64,000 nt of DNA, from positions 32,711,651 through 32,775,650 of the forward strand of contig NC_087062.1 in assembly GCF_963678635.1 (NCBI RefSeq), in the 5' to 3' direction. The notes beneath the pieces are model-generated. The model did no database searches, was not told the DNA's origin, and saw nothing but the letters and a program-made list of their open reading frames with translations. Origin of the DNA: Symsagittifera roscoffensis. Taxonomy: Eukaryota > Xenacoelomorpha > Acoela > Convolutidae. The position numbers and the translations under genes were made by a program. Every line of letters starts with the position of its first letter. Position 1 is the stretch's first letter. Shown one piece after another: positions 30,990-42,300 of this stretch.

Positions 30990-33900
30990 ATAACTAAATT
31001 CTTTTATGAAACGTATAACATACTTCAAAGTCAAGATTGACATTTTTTTCAGATTAATACTATTATTTAGTCAATTTAAAGAAAAAAATCAACTTTAATT
31101 TTTTGAAGTTGAATCCAGTACAAATAAATCTTGATAAAATCTGCCATTAACTAAATTACGCGCTAGCTTATTAAAGTGAAGTCAAGATCCATATTTTATT
31201 GATAATTTGTAGGGGATCCTATTACCGCTTCAAATAGCTGACTTTAGCAGCGGCGTTAGAGCGCGTGCAATTTCAGAACTGTTTGAGTATCCTTTAATCT
31301 AATCTATTGCTTCATTTTCATTCGACAAATCTGTTAAGTGAGCTTTTCTCCACGGTAAAGGAGAGGCAAACACAATTTTTCAATTTTCTAAATTCTTGTT
31401 TAAAACTAAAATTTTCTTCAAAATCGTCATTGAAATTTTCTAATTAATATTATTTTATCAAATTGGGGAAAAAAATCAACTTTATATTTTCCAGTTGAAT
31501 CCAGTTCAATTAAATATTGGTGAAATCTGCCAATATCAAAACCAAATGCTAGCTTAATGAAAGTGAAATCAAGATACATTTTTTATTAACATTTTAAAAA
31601 CGCACCTTTTACAGCTTTAAATAACCAATTTTAGCAGCGGCGTTAGAGCGCGTGAAATTTCGGTATTCCTTGAGTTTTATTTGTAGTATTTCATTGAAAT
31701 TTTTTGTTTGACAACTCTGTGAAGTGATCCTTTCTCCAAGTACGGTAAAGGAGAGGCAAAAACAATTTTTCAATTTCCTAAATACTTGTTCTAAACTAAA
31801 ATTTATTTCAAAATTGTGATTGAATTTTTTTAATTAATTTTTTTTATCATATTGTAGAAAACAATTAACTTTATACTTTCCAGTTGAATCCAGTTCAATT
31901 AAAACTTGGTAAAATCTGCCATTAACAAAATCAAATGCTAGCTTAATGAAAGTGAAATCAAGATACATTTTTTATTAACATTTTAAAAACGCACCTTTTA
32001 CAGCTTTAAATAACCAATTTTAGCAGCGGCGTTAGAGCGCGTGAAATTTCGGTATTCCTTGAGTTTTATTTGTAGTATTTCATTGCAATTTTTTGTTTGA
32101 TAACTCTGTGAAGTGATCCTTTCTCCAAGTACGGTAAAGGAGAGGCAAACACAATTTTTAAATTTCCTAAATTCTTGTTCTAAACTAAAATTTATTTCAA
32201 AATCATGATTGAATTTTTTTAATTAATTTTTTTTATCATATTGTAGAAAACAATCAACTTTATACTTTCCAGTTGAATCCAGTTCAATTAAAACTTGGTA
32301 AAATCTGCCATTAACAAAATCAAATGCTAGCTTAATGAAAGTGAAATCAAGATACATTTTTTATTAACATTTTAAAAACGCACCTTTTACAGCTTTAAAT
32401 AACCAATTTTAGCAGCGGCGTTAGAGCGCGTGAAATTTCGGTATTCCTTGAGTTTTATTTGTAGTATTTCATTGCAATTTTTTGTTTGATAACTCTGTGA
32501 AGTGATCCTTTCTCCAAGTACGGTAAAGGAGAGGCAAACACAATTTTTCAATTTCCTAAATTCTTGTTCTAAACTAAAATTTATTTCAAAATCATGATTG
32601 AATTTTTTTAATTAATTTTTTTTATCATATTGTAGAAAACAATCAACTTTATACTTTCCAGTTGAATCCAGTTCAATTAAAACTTGGTAAAATCTGCCAT
32701 TAACAAAATCAAATGCTAGCCTAATGAAAGTGAAATCAAGATACATATTTAATTAATATTTTAAAAAGGGTCCTTTTTACAGCTTTCAATAACCAATTTT
32801 AGCAGCGGCATTAGAGCGCGTGAAATTTCGGTATTCCTTGAGTTTTCTTCGTAGTATTTCAATGCAATTTTTTGTTTGGCAACTCTGTGAAGTGATCTTT
32901 TCTCCAAGTACGGTAAAGGAGAGGCAAACACAATTTTTCAATTTCCTAAATTCTTGTTTGAAACTAAAATTTAATAAAAAAGCGTGATTGAATTTTTTTA
33001 ATTAATTTTTTTTTTCATCATGTTGTAGAAAAAATCAACTTTATACTTTCCAGTTGAATCCGGTTCAATTAAATCTTGGTAAAAATCTGCCATTAACAAA
33101 ATCAAATGCTTAATGCTGAATGCTCGCTTAATAAATGTGAAATCAAGATACATATTTGATTAATATTTTAAAAACGCACCTTTTACAGCTTTAAATAACC
33201 AATTTTAGCAGCGGCGTTAGAGCGCGTGAAATTTCGGTATTCTTTGAGTTTTATTTGTAGTATTTCATTGCATTTTTTGTTTGACAACTCTGTTAAGTGA
33301 GCTTTCTCCAAGTACGGTAAAGGAGAGGCAAACACAATTTTTCAAATTCCTAAATTCTTGTTTGAAACTAAAATTTATTTCAAAATCGTGATTGACTTTT
33401 TTATTAATATTGTTTTTTTATCATATTGTAGAAAGAAATCAATTTTATACTTTCCAGTTGAATCCAGTTCAATTAAATCTTGGTAAAATCTGCTATTAAC
33501 AAAATCAAACGCTAGCTTAATGAAAGTGAAATCAAGATACATATTTTATTAATATGTTGTAAGAGATCCTATTACGGCTCTAAACAGCCAATTTTAGCAG
33601 CGGCGTTAGAGTGCAAGCAATATCAGTACTCCTTGGGTATTATTTAATTTATTTTAGTGCCTTATTTTCGTTTGACAAATCTGCTAAGTGAGCCTTTTTC
33701 CAAATACGATAAAGGAGAGGCAAACACAATTTTTCATTTTACTTAATTCTTTTATGAAACGTAAAACAGATTTCAAAGTCAAGATTGACATTTTTTTCAG
33801 GTTAATACTATTATTTAGTCAATTTAAAGAAAAAAAATCAACTTTTAATTTTTTAAGTTGAATCCAGTACAAATAAATCTTGGTTAATTCTGCCATTAAC

Positions 33901-34125
33901 AAAATAACACGCTAGCTTAATGAAAGTGAACTCAAGATACATATTTTATTAAGTTTTAGTAAGGGGATCCTATTATCGCTTTAAGTAGCCATTTTTAGCA
34001 GCGGCTCTAGAGCGCGTGCAATTTCAGTACTCCTTGAGTATTATTTTTATTATTTTATTGCATCATTTTTGTTTAAGAAATCTGTTAAGTGAGCCTTTCT
34101 CCAAGTACGGTAAAGGAGAGGGAGA
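30990..34125 (+). repeat. Satellite of about 389-bp units, eight copies
   Basis: The landmark AGCAGCGGCGTTAGAGCG recurs at 31246, 31633, 32022, 32411, 32801, 33207, 33596 and 33997, giving spacings of 387, 389, 389, 390, 406, 389 and 401. Each unit also has CCAGTTGAATCCAGT, an ATCTGCCATTAACAAAAT-like block and a hairpin-prone CTCCAAGTACGGTAAAGGAG. The central units are almost identical. The first and last units differ from them and share a special segment (ATGAAACGT..AACA and CAAAGTCAAGATTGAC). No unit encodes a protein. Confidence 0.9.
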
Positions 34126-35280
34126 CTGAATATAGGAAACCAAAAATTTTCTATTACAAATTTTGATGTTTCAAGCTAAACTATTCTCCTTGTCGTCAAA
34201 AAAATAAATGACGTTGTTTACTTTGCACATCTTCTCTAGACGAGATGCATCTTCTCTATTTATTTATCCTTTAATTATACCAGTTAACGCTTGTGTTATA
34301 CTACGAACTCATATTTGTTATAACCCCACTTGCATATTGGTGCCACTTTCTCAAAAGCCAAAGTTTGTGCATGTAATCTTTTTTCTTTTTGCCTTTTCTT
34401 GTTAACTGAAAGCTCAGCTCTTTTCCAATCCCCCCTCCTTTCAAATTTTGTTATTTTTTTTAAAATTGTTTCATGTGTAATGAAGCCTTAAAACGTGAAG
34501 TTACGCAGTAAGGTATGAAGAACAAATCTGTTTACAATTGTAGTTTGTTCACTACGCACGAAAAAAAGGAAGGGAGGAGCGGAAAACAGCCGAAACCTCT
34601 CAGTTGCCGTTTTTCCAATTTACAACTTCTTTTTGTATATCTTTTTTGTTTTCAGACTGATTAATAGTTATAATCAATTCTATGATACAGAGGCAAGCTA
34701 CATATCGCAATCACGAGCAAAGCTTAAGATAACAAGAACTAGCCACGCACTGTATACTGGTATCAGGACAATTACCTTGTTCAAATCCACCCTTTGCCAT
34801 TTGACATTATGCCATGCTTTATACCAATTCACCCTATGCCAATCTACCCCCTACCGTCTAGATTCAAAACTTCGTCTCTAGTAATAAACCTAGAACTTTG
34901 TGTACTCGATCGAAAATTCTGACCGAAATATCAACATGTAGCACAAGTAGCAACTTCAACTCCTCCTTATCGGTAAATTAAGGGGAAGATAATGCAAAAA
35001 ATATCATGATATCATTTGACTAGTTGCAAACTTCTTCATAATAACTTAACTACATGAGCTCCAAGCAAAATCGCAAAACACTTATGAAGGAACGAGAATT
35101 CACAAACACACAGAAAAACAACAGCCAAAGACTGGCCACAATCACCGGAAGTGTTCGCTTCGACACTTTCACAAAAAATGCAAGGTAACTCCACTCACTC
35201 GGGAAGGAAATTCGATATCTTCGGAAAATAAAAACTGACAAAATTTTCCCTAGCCGCTCGGACGCCAGAGTTGGCGCAGC
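34126..35280. other. Non-coding spacer
   Basis: Nothing here supports a gene. The frames at 34208-34405, 34633-34881 and 35050-35286 have no recognisable domain or splice sites and compositions typical of chance. A few short degenerate repeats of ACCCTTTGCCATTT-like text occur near 34785-34855. Confidence 0.4.
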
Positions 35281-35332
35281 AAACAAAACAAGACACCCAA
35301 ACAGGAACTGTTTGAATTCTCCCTAACTGATC

Positions 35333-35527
35333 CTAGACCTCGATGGAACATCCAAATTCTGGGACCTTCAAAATCCCCCGATGCAGTTTTATCACCTCTA
35401 TACAGCTTCTGGCCTCATCCGAACAACAAATGTTGTACAGCGATAGCATCTTGATGTTATCTCTCAATATGTTTTCCTCGACGAAATCGAACTCAAAAAA
35501 TTTCTGATTAGCGGCATCGAGTTTCAC
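35333..35527 (-). pseudogene. Unknown coding fragment, unit 1 (CCSDEA motif)
   Basis: This is a 64-codon open frame that starts within a longer pattern and ends at a stop. It contains DAANQKFFEFDFVEENILRD and NICCSDEARSC. A second fragment on the opposite strand directly next to it (35530-35680) encodes VEES...MISLSITCCSDEAGTC. A third at 35719-35836 has DAAHQKYIIFQVVEESIM. These look like diverged pieces of one gene family, inverted relative to each other. I do not recognise the family. Confidence 0.45.
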
Positions 35528-35529
35528 CT

Positions 35530-35680
35530 GGTCGAGGAAAGCACATATGAAGAGATAGCTGCCTTGAAATGGAGCAATAACAACAAGATGATAAGCCTGA
35601 GCATCACTTGTTGTTCGGATGAGGCCGGAACCTGTATATTAATTAATAAAAACGGCTTTGGGCGGATTTTGAAGGCGGAT
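35530..35680 (+). pseudogene. Unknown coding fragment, unit 2, inverted partner of unit 1
   Basis: The plus-strand frame reads LVEESTYEEIAALKWSNNNK then MISLSITCCSDEAGTCILIN and ends GRILKAD before a TGA. DNA shared with unit 1 includes TTGTTGTTCGGATGAGGCC and GGGGATTTTGAAGG-like text, so the two form a head-to-head inverted duplication. There is no start codon or acceptor I can defend. Confidence 0.45.
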
Positions 35681-35718
35681 TGAGCTACAAAAACTTATGA
35701 AACTACTATTGAGCAGTT

Positions 35719-35836
35719 TTTTAAACAACATAAAATTTTGTGATTATAAATTGATCATCGATATCTTTTTTGACTAGCATTATACTTTCTTCCACGACCT
35801 GGAAGATAATATATTTCTGATGAGCGGCATCATCTT
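35719..35836 (-). pseudogene. Unknown coding fragment, unit 3, left arm of inverted repeat at the insertion site
   Basis: The minus-strand frame contains DAAHQKYIIFQVVEESIM, then LVKKDIDDQF, and ends at a stop near 35719. Its DNA (GTCAAAAAAGATATCGA, CTCAATAGTAGTTTCAT) is the reverse complement of plus-strand sequence at about 44160-44285, immediately right of the LTR element. The element therefore sits in the loop of an inverted repeat. Confidence 0.5.
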
Positions 35837-35960
35837 TGTCATCCGGCATGGATAGATAAAACTCCGTTGTTTTAAATTCTTCTCTCTCACGCTCGACATT
35901 ATCTATCAATACCGATTCAATAATTAACAGCTCATACCTCGAGGAAATAGCGGTATGACA
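35837..35960 (+). repeat. 5' LTR, 124 bp, shortened
   Basis: It begins TGTCATCCGGCATGGATAG and ends AGCGGTATGACA. Its first 29 and last about 80 bases match the 3' LTR closely. The middle is 22 unrelated nucleotides, where the 3' LTR has about 150. Confidence 0.85.
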
Positions 35961-36660
35961 TGGCGCAGCCATCAGGATTTTCGAAGAATCCACTCAACCC
36001 ATTTTGGGAACGAGCATCGGCCGAACCTCCATTAGTTGGACAAAATGGGCGGCAATACTGGAAATGGCAGTATTCGCAAAAGACGGCATCGAAATTCGAA
36101 ATCTACTACGAGACCGACCACAACTAGTAGAGCCATCTGAGCCAGTATACGAGTTCGAGATAACCGGTGAAACGGAAGCCCAAAGGAAAAACCGCGAGGT
36201 GCGCAACCAAGAAAAAAGAGTGGGCGGGGAAAACCACGTGATAAAAGCTCGAGAAAAAGGAGTTCTGTGTAATTCAATCAGATGGGATGAAGCGGATGCA
36301 AAAGTACGCAGCTATCTTTTCTTGTGTCTCGTCGCTGAGGGACAACGTCAAATACAACAAAAGCGACCGAATATGCAGCCACACACGGTATCTACACAAC
36401 AATTCATGACTGTTTTGGAGGATAGTTTGAGGTATAATTTTATTTATCGAAAACAAAAGAAAACAGAAAGTTAAGAACAATTTCATGCCGACCTAGTGGA
36501 ACTAGCTTCACGAGCCGATTGCGGCGACCGCGAAAGTGAGTAGGTAAGGGAAATTACCGCCCACATGTACAATGAAAAAATTGCAGAGGAGTTGTTAGCA
36601 CAGACACGTACCCCACAGGAGGCATATGAATAAGCAATTCGACGCAAAAAAGGAATAGAG
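35960..36660 (+). pseudogene. Broken gag-like region
   Basis: A frame opening at the LTR/PBS boundary (ATGGCGCAGCC) encodes NPLNPFWERASAEPPLVGQN and an aromatic-rich stretch, then stops near 36125. The reading continues in another frame (through 36004-36474) with EADAKVRSYLFLCLVAEG, the kind of capsid helix pattern seen in Gypsy gags, then meets stops at 36472, 36541 and 36631. At least one frameshift and three stops make it non-functional. Confidence 0.6.
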
Positions 36661-36782
36661 CACAGTCGTACGATGAAAGTAAATCCGATCGGAGGTCAAT
36701 CAGTCGGGGCGGTTTTCGGGGGGTGGATCACGGAAAATAAGGGGTCAACAATATCAACAACAACCAAACACAAATTCCAAAC

Positions 36783-36908
36783 AGTGTTTCAAGTGTGGAA
36801 ACCAATATGGTCCGAATCATCTACAATCATGTCCAAGAAAAGACGAAATTTGCTCAAAATGCGCAACACGGGGACATTTTGCAAAAGTTTGCCGTTCTAC
36901 AAACGTAA
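36783..36908 (+). pseudogene. Gag zinc knuckles, one non-canonical
   Basis: Two Cys/His motifs follow each other: CFKCGNQYGPNHLQSC (C-x2-C-x7-H-x3-C) and CSKCATRGHFAKVC (canonical C-x2-C-x4-H-x4-C). They are in frame with the protease-containing sequence that follows, consistent with nucleocapsid. Confidence 0.75.
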
Positions 36909-36982
36909 ACTACCTAGGAAAAACAAATGAGGAACAACAAGAGGAAACCGAAATAGAGAGCACGGGGACGGATACCGACCCG

Positions 36983-37507
36983 GTGGCATATGCTGAGGTC
37001 ACCAGAAACAATGGTTGGGAAACTTATCAAAAAGACGAATTTTCCGTAATGGCAATATCGGAATCATTTGAAATTAAAAACATGAAAACAATATTGGAAG
37101 ATGATTTGAATGGACACCTTATCAAATTGAAAACGAATACAACAGAACTATTAGCGATTGCTGGTTCAGGCAGCCCGATGTCTTTTCTAAACGAAAAAAC
37201 CGCTCAACGATTACAACAAAATGATCAAACAGCAGTTTTCAAAAATATCCCTCCGGAGGATACAGCCAAAAATTTAGCATGTTACAACGGTGAATCAATA
37301 CATCCTAAAGGAAGTCTAATAGTTAAGATTGAGTCGGGAGGATGGAAAGTACAAACAGCTCCGTTCATTATATTGGACAACCACAAAGCAAATATAATAG
37401 GAGGGAATCTATTACCACACATCGCCATTAAATTAATTCAGGACAAACAAACCCAAAGGGTACTCACAGTGCAACGAAGCGTGGAATCAAACCATGAAGT
37501 TAATTAA
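36983..37507 (+). pseudogene. Retroviral-type aspartic protease region, catalytic Asp lost
   Basis: The flap-to-active-site pattern TTELLAIAGSGSPMSFLNEK aligns with the family's (L/I)-D-(S/T)-G-S-P active site, but Gly stands where the catalytic Asp belongs. Downstream ANIIGGNLLPH resembles the conserved ILGRDLL-type block. The frame ends at a TAA at 37505, upstream of the reverse transcriptase frame. Confidence 0.65.
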
Positions 37508-37567
37508 TGAGTCAAGGATAATTTTCAACAACTATGCGTACAAATAGGAAAATCAAAACACCACGTA

Positions 37568-38668
37568 ATGAAAACACAATTCAATAAAGAGGTTGAACCG
37601 ATACAACAAAAGGGCAGACGTATACCAATACATTTACAAGAAAGGGTCGAAGCGGAACTAAACAAGTTGATTGATCAAAAACACATTATCAAGCTCGATA
37701 AGTGCTCAGACAAACATTTTATTAGCCCAATAGTTATCACGGTTAAAAAGGACCAAACGGTTAAACTAGCTCTGGATTCCAAAAAGATTAATAAATACAT
37801 ACACAAAAACAAATATCAAATGCCAAACATAGATCTCCTTCTGGACAATATCGCACAAGTGGTGAAATCAGACAAGTCAAACCAAACATTATTCACTACA
37901 CTCGATTTACGATACGCATATTCACAAATCCCGTTGGATAAAACAACACGAGAACAATGCAACTTCAGTCTTATTGGCGGAAATGCCACAGGAACATACA
38001 AATTCCAAACAAGATTTTACGGCATTACGGATATACCGGCAGAGTTTCAGAAAGTAGTGGATCTAACACTCACAAATTGCAATAATCCTTACGCATATCT
38101 AGACGATATTTTAATCGTAACAAAAGGAACGATAGAGACACATCGACAAAAACTCCAAACGGTGCTAACAAAAGTTGACGAGGAAAATCATGCAATTTCG
38201 TTAGACAAGTGTAAGTTTGCATTTGAGTTGTTAGTTTTCACTATCAACAGTGAGGGAACCAAACCTCTTATAAAGAACACCGAAGCAATTGAAAAATTAT
38301 CGCACCCCAAAACGTTTAAACAACTTGAAAGTTTCATGGGTTCAATACACCATCTTACAAGATACATACCAAATTTACCACAAACAGCGGCAGCTTTGCG
38401 GCCACTCTTAAAAAACGCTGAAAAGAACAGACCTATCAATTGGTTACCTGAACATAACTCAGCTTTCAAAAACATCATACAGCTGGTAGCAAAAATAACA
38501 CAAAATGAACACTTCGACCAACATTTAGACACTCGCATCGTCTGTGATGCATCCAGCACAGGTTTAGGAGCGGCATTAGAGCAACAATCAGCCGATGGTT
38601 GGGTGGCTATAGCATACGCGTCACGATTTTTAAACTCCCTTGAGGAAAATATTCAGTCAACGAACTAG
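37568..38668 (+). pseudogene. Reverse transcriptase and start of RNase H, Ty3/Gypsy
   Basis: This 366-codon frame holds the Gypsy RT blocks in order: FISPIVITVKKDQTVKLALDS, TLFTTLDLRYAYSQIPLD, RFYGITDIPAEFQKVVD, the catalytic AYLDDILIV box, SHPKTFKQLESFMGSIHHLT, then RNase H start RIVCDASSTGLGAALEQQ. It stops at 38666 after a frameshift. The DNA then continues in another frame (near 38655-38787) with [20 protein letters not shown] and [10 protein letters not shown], a further stop, and a last piece to 39063. RT catalytic residues survive but the polyprotein is broken. Confidence 0.92.
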
Positions 38669-39455
38669 AATTATTAGGGGTCGTTTGGGCAATTGAATAC
38701 TTCAAATACTATCTGTACGGCAAACATTTTACCGTCATCACCGACCATCAAGCGTTAATCAGCGCTTTAAACGCCAGCGAATGATCAAAGACAAGTCAAA
38801 GCCGTCTAACCCGCTGGATTGATAGATCAATACCATTTCATTTTGATATTAAACATCTCGCAGGGAGTAAAATGGGCCTAATAGACTATATGTCACCAAA
38901 TCCGGTTGGATTACCAATACTCGCCAGCGAGTATGATGAGAAATTTGTATTTGCGGCAATTAATACATTCACCAACAACTTAGAAATGATTGACAATGTC
39001 ATTCTAAACCAGTTGCCCAATCAAAACACAGCACCATGTGACCTGATCAAAAAGCGCGCGTAAAATAAAGGGTTATTAGATGCTAGAACAAACGCTCAAA
39101 TAACAACTAAACATTCCAAACATTCCGTCAGTGGTCAATTGCTACCCAAGAACAGAATTCAGTCTAACTCAAATTCTGCTCAAAATCAGTCAACACTCCA
39201 TTCTGCTCAAAATCAGTCAACACTCTCGCATTCAGAAAATCTCAGATTCAACAAGACATTAATCAACGCGATCAACTTTAAAACAATGAGCAAAAAAGAC
39301 ACGAAAAGCTTCGCAGACGGAATCATTCCGACAGAGTTGAAAACCACGAAACCACGCGGTTGTACAGTTTCGGTTGACTGGAGAAACACATCCGATCGGG
39401 AAGAAAGCCTTTCCGACCCGAGGTGGCACAAGCGACCACCAATCAAAGACAAACA

Positions 39456-40328
39456 GATGAAGAAAACTAAATCATCGCCACAACCCACTTCAACCGCACA
39501 AGTGACCGACGCAAGAGAATTGATCACATGATCGAAACATATAAAATTTCCAAAAATATCTTTTGGAAACAGCCCAACATCAAAATCAACCGTAACGAAA
39601 AGATGCAGTGCACAAACGACTAAACCACAATCTGACACAGCTCAATCAAACATAGCCACAAAACAACGACAAACACAGAGGTGGAAAGTTCAACAACTAA
39701 ATCGACTACGGCGACACAAACAAACAACAATACAGGAGACGATCCCTTAGTGGAACAGGAGATCTGGGTCAGCCGCGTGGACCCCAACGTATGTTTGCAA
39801 GAGGAAACAACGCCCATTATGGAGCCCCCAACGATGACAACTTCGTCACAACTAGAGACCAGCCACGCTGAGATAATGGACACCGTAGTGGCCACAGTTG
39901 AGAAAGCCACCGAAACCGAAGAGGACACGCCTCTATTTCGTCGGAAACTACAGAAAGTACTGGGAATTCCATTCAATGCCGCAACCACCAAGAAAGACAG
40001 AAACCTGCGTCCACTAATAAACTTTGTAAAAAAGCGGGACTGGGACGCTATCAAAGCCTCTTACGGACAATATTGGTTCAACATCCGAAACCGACTACAT
40101 GTCCGAGAGGACTACCTCCTCGTCGATGAAAGAATCGTAATTCCCTCACAACTACGACAGACAGTACTTGACAGTCTTCACCTAACCCACCCGGGATCGG
40201 CAGCCATGTTGGATTTGAGTCATCATGTCTGGTTCCCGCACATCCATCCTTCAATTGTGCAAATGGCATAAAACTGCAAACATTGCACAGAGCAAGGTAA
40301 AAATTTAAAACTCATCCTAGGAAAGTAA
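39456..40328 (+). repeat. Internal duplication unit A, copy 1 (integrase zinc domain)
   Basis: 873 bp, nearly identical to 41018-41890 at a constant offset of 1562. It encodes a Thr-rich linker and an integrase-type zinc-binding region with DERIVIPSQLRQTVLDSLHL, LTHPGSAAMLDLSHHVWFP and a CKHC pair. In this copy a TAA (GCATAA) interrupts the frame just before the CKHC, whereas copy 2 reads GCACAA. Confidence 0.9.
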
Positions 40329-40330
40329 TC

Positions 40331-41016
40331 AACTGGAGGAAAACGAATCAGAAAAATGCAAAGAACAAGAGGGATGAGCCTCCAAACGGAGATCGAACAG
40401 ACAAACAACGCAGAGAAGGAAGATGATTCGTCGTCGACATCGGAGGAAACTACTTCACCTTCACCAAAGCGACAAAACCAGAAAATAACACCGCCTGCAA
40501 CCGCAACAAGAAAGTCGACAAGAACCCGACAGGCGACATTAGCGACAGCTATAGGTAACCCCATTCCAATCAACGCAGTACAAGACACAAGTGCAACCGG
40601 GACAAAACAATTTGAAATTGATTCGCCACCCGAAAAAACAACACAAGACTCGCCAAGCTTAAAATCTCTGATTCAGGGAATGGGATTTTCGGAAAAAACT
40701 CCAGAGTAAAAAGCTTGCGTGCAATTTATACTGGCTATTAGCCCGAAACACAAAACAAGCGCTATAAACGATGTGATCGACTTAACTTCACCAGCGGAGG
40801 CAGAAGATGAAACGATGGAAAATGACGACATATTTTGCATTAAAACAAAAGACATAGAAGAACCAAAGCAAGTACAAGTAGACGAACAACGAAGAAGAAC
40901 ACGGAACGATAGATGACAACAACACCGGAAAAACAAGATGGGAGAAATGAATAACCAATCCGAACAGTCCTACGGGGACTTAAAAACTCAATTAAACTTT
41001 ATAAATTTTCCCGAGG
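40331..41016 (+). repeat. Internal duplication unit B, copy 1 (element 3' tail)
   Basis: 686 bp, nearly identical to 43179-43878; copy 2 has a 14-nt insertion near 43760. It contains two short frames, one Ser/Thr/Pro-rich ending GMGFSEKTPE and one acidic with AINDVIDLTSPAEAEDETM. It directly follows A copy 1, so the integrase core that should separate A and B is missing here. Confidence 0.9.
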
Positions 41017-41017
41017 A

Positions 41018-41890
41018 GATGAAGAATACTAAATCATCGCCACAACCCACTTCAACCGCACAAGTGACCGACGCAAGAGAATTGATCACAGGATCAAAAC
41101 ATATAAAATTTCCAAAAATCATTTTTGGAAACAGCCCAACATCAAAATCAACCGTAACGAAAAGATGCAGTGCACAAACGACTAAACCACAATCTGACAC
41201 AGCTCAATCAAACATAGCCACAAAACAACGACAAACACAGAGGTGGAAAGTTCAACAACTAAATCGACTACGGCGACACAAACAAACAACAATACAGGAG
41301 ACGATCCCTTAGTGGAACAGGAGATATGGGTCAGCCGCGTGGACCCCAACGTATGTTTGCAAGAGGAAACAACGCACATTGTGGAGCCCCCAACGATGAC
41401 AACTTCGTCACAGCTAGAGACCAGCCACACTGAGATAATGGACATTGTAGTGACCACAGTTGAGAAAGCCACCGAAACCGAAGAGGACACGCCTCTATTT
41501 CGTCGGAAACTACAGAAAGTACTGGGAATTCCATTCATTGCCGCAGCCACCAAGAAAGACAGAAACCTGCGTCCACTAATAAACTTTGTAAAAAAGCGGG
41601 ACTGGGACGCTATCAAAGCCTCTTACGGACAATATTGGTTCAACATCCGAAACCGACTACATGTCCGAGAGGACTACCTCCTCGTCGATGAAAGAATCGT
41701 AAATCCCTCACAACTACGACAGACAGTACTTGACAGTCTTCACCTAACCCACCCGCGATCGGCAGCCATGTTGGATTTGAGTCATCATGTCTGGTTCCCG
41801 CACATCCATCCTTCAATTGTGCAAATGGCACAAAACTGCAAACATTGCACAGAGCAAGGTAAAAATTTAAAACTCATCCTAGGAAAGTAA
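41018..41890 (+). repeat. Internal duplication unit A, copy 2
   Basis: Its open frame (41243-41890, 215 codons) is uninterrupted through the zinc-binding motif, including HPSIVQMAQNCKHC, and ends with ILGK before TAA. It is followed by the integrase core, so this copy keeps the ancestral order. Copy 1 and copy 2 differ by scattered substitutions only. Confidence 0.9.
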
Positions 41891-41902
41891 CTTTCATTCC
41901 AA

Positions 41903-42300
41903 ATGAAACCGGTAGTCGAACCTATTGAGGAAGTTCAATTAGACTTTGCGGGACCCCTACCGGATGAATTAAATAAGGATGCATACATTTTGGTTTCGAT
42001 AGATAAGTGGTCAAAGTTCCCGACATCGAAAGTTGTATCAAACACAACAGCAGATATTGCAATCAAGTTCATGCAAAGATATATTTCTAACAACGGGGTA
42101 CCGAGAAGATTAAAGATAAAGTGCGATCAAGCTCAAACATTCAGGGCGAAAAAAATTCAAATTTTCTGAAGGTCGAACAACATAAAACTACTTTTCGCAC
42201 CCGTAGATGATCACAGAGCCATAGGGGTTGTTGAACGGATGATCCAAACAATTAAACGTAGACTAGCGGTAATGAAAATAGACAAATCAAATACACCATA
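41903..42300 (+). pseudogene. Integrase catalytic core, broken
   Basis: The frame 41903-42169 contains the first catalytic Asp region (VQLDFAGPLPDELNK), VSIDKWSKFP and the second Asp region (RLKIKCDQAQTF), then stops. A following out-of-frame segment near 42205-42285 carries AIGVVERMIQTIKRRLAVM, which supplies the glutamate of the D,D-35-E triad. The core is split by a frame break and cannot be made as one protein. Confidence 0.75.

Noticed and set aside
30990-34125. CRISPR array
   Set aside because: Units of about 389 bp are contiguous with no unique spacers, and the DNA is clearly eukaryotic.
34633-34881. 82-codon frame with TLCHLTLCHALYQFTLCQ text
   Set aside because: The apparent protein repeat comes from short degenerate DNA repeats. 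There is no promoter, splice or domain evidence.
35721-35993. Single 90-codon minus-strand gene across the 5' LTR
   Set aside because: Its N-terminal half reads through the LTR antisense. Only the part left of 35836 belongs to the flanking unknown fragment.
36004-36486. Minus-strand frames over gag
   Set aside because: Antisense of retrotransposon code. The plus-strand features explain the open stretches.
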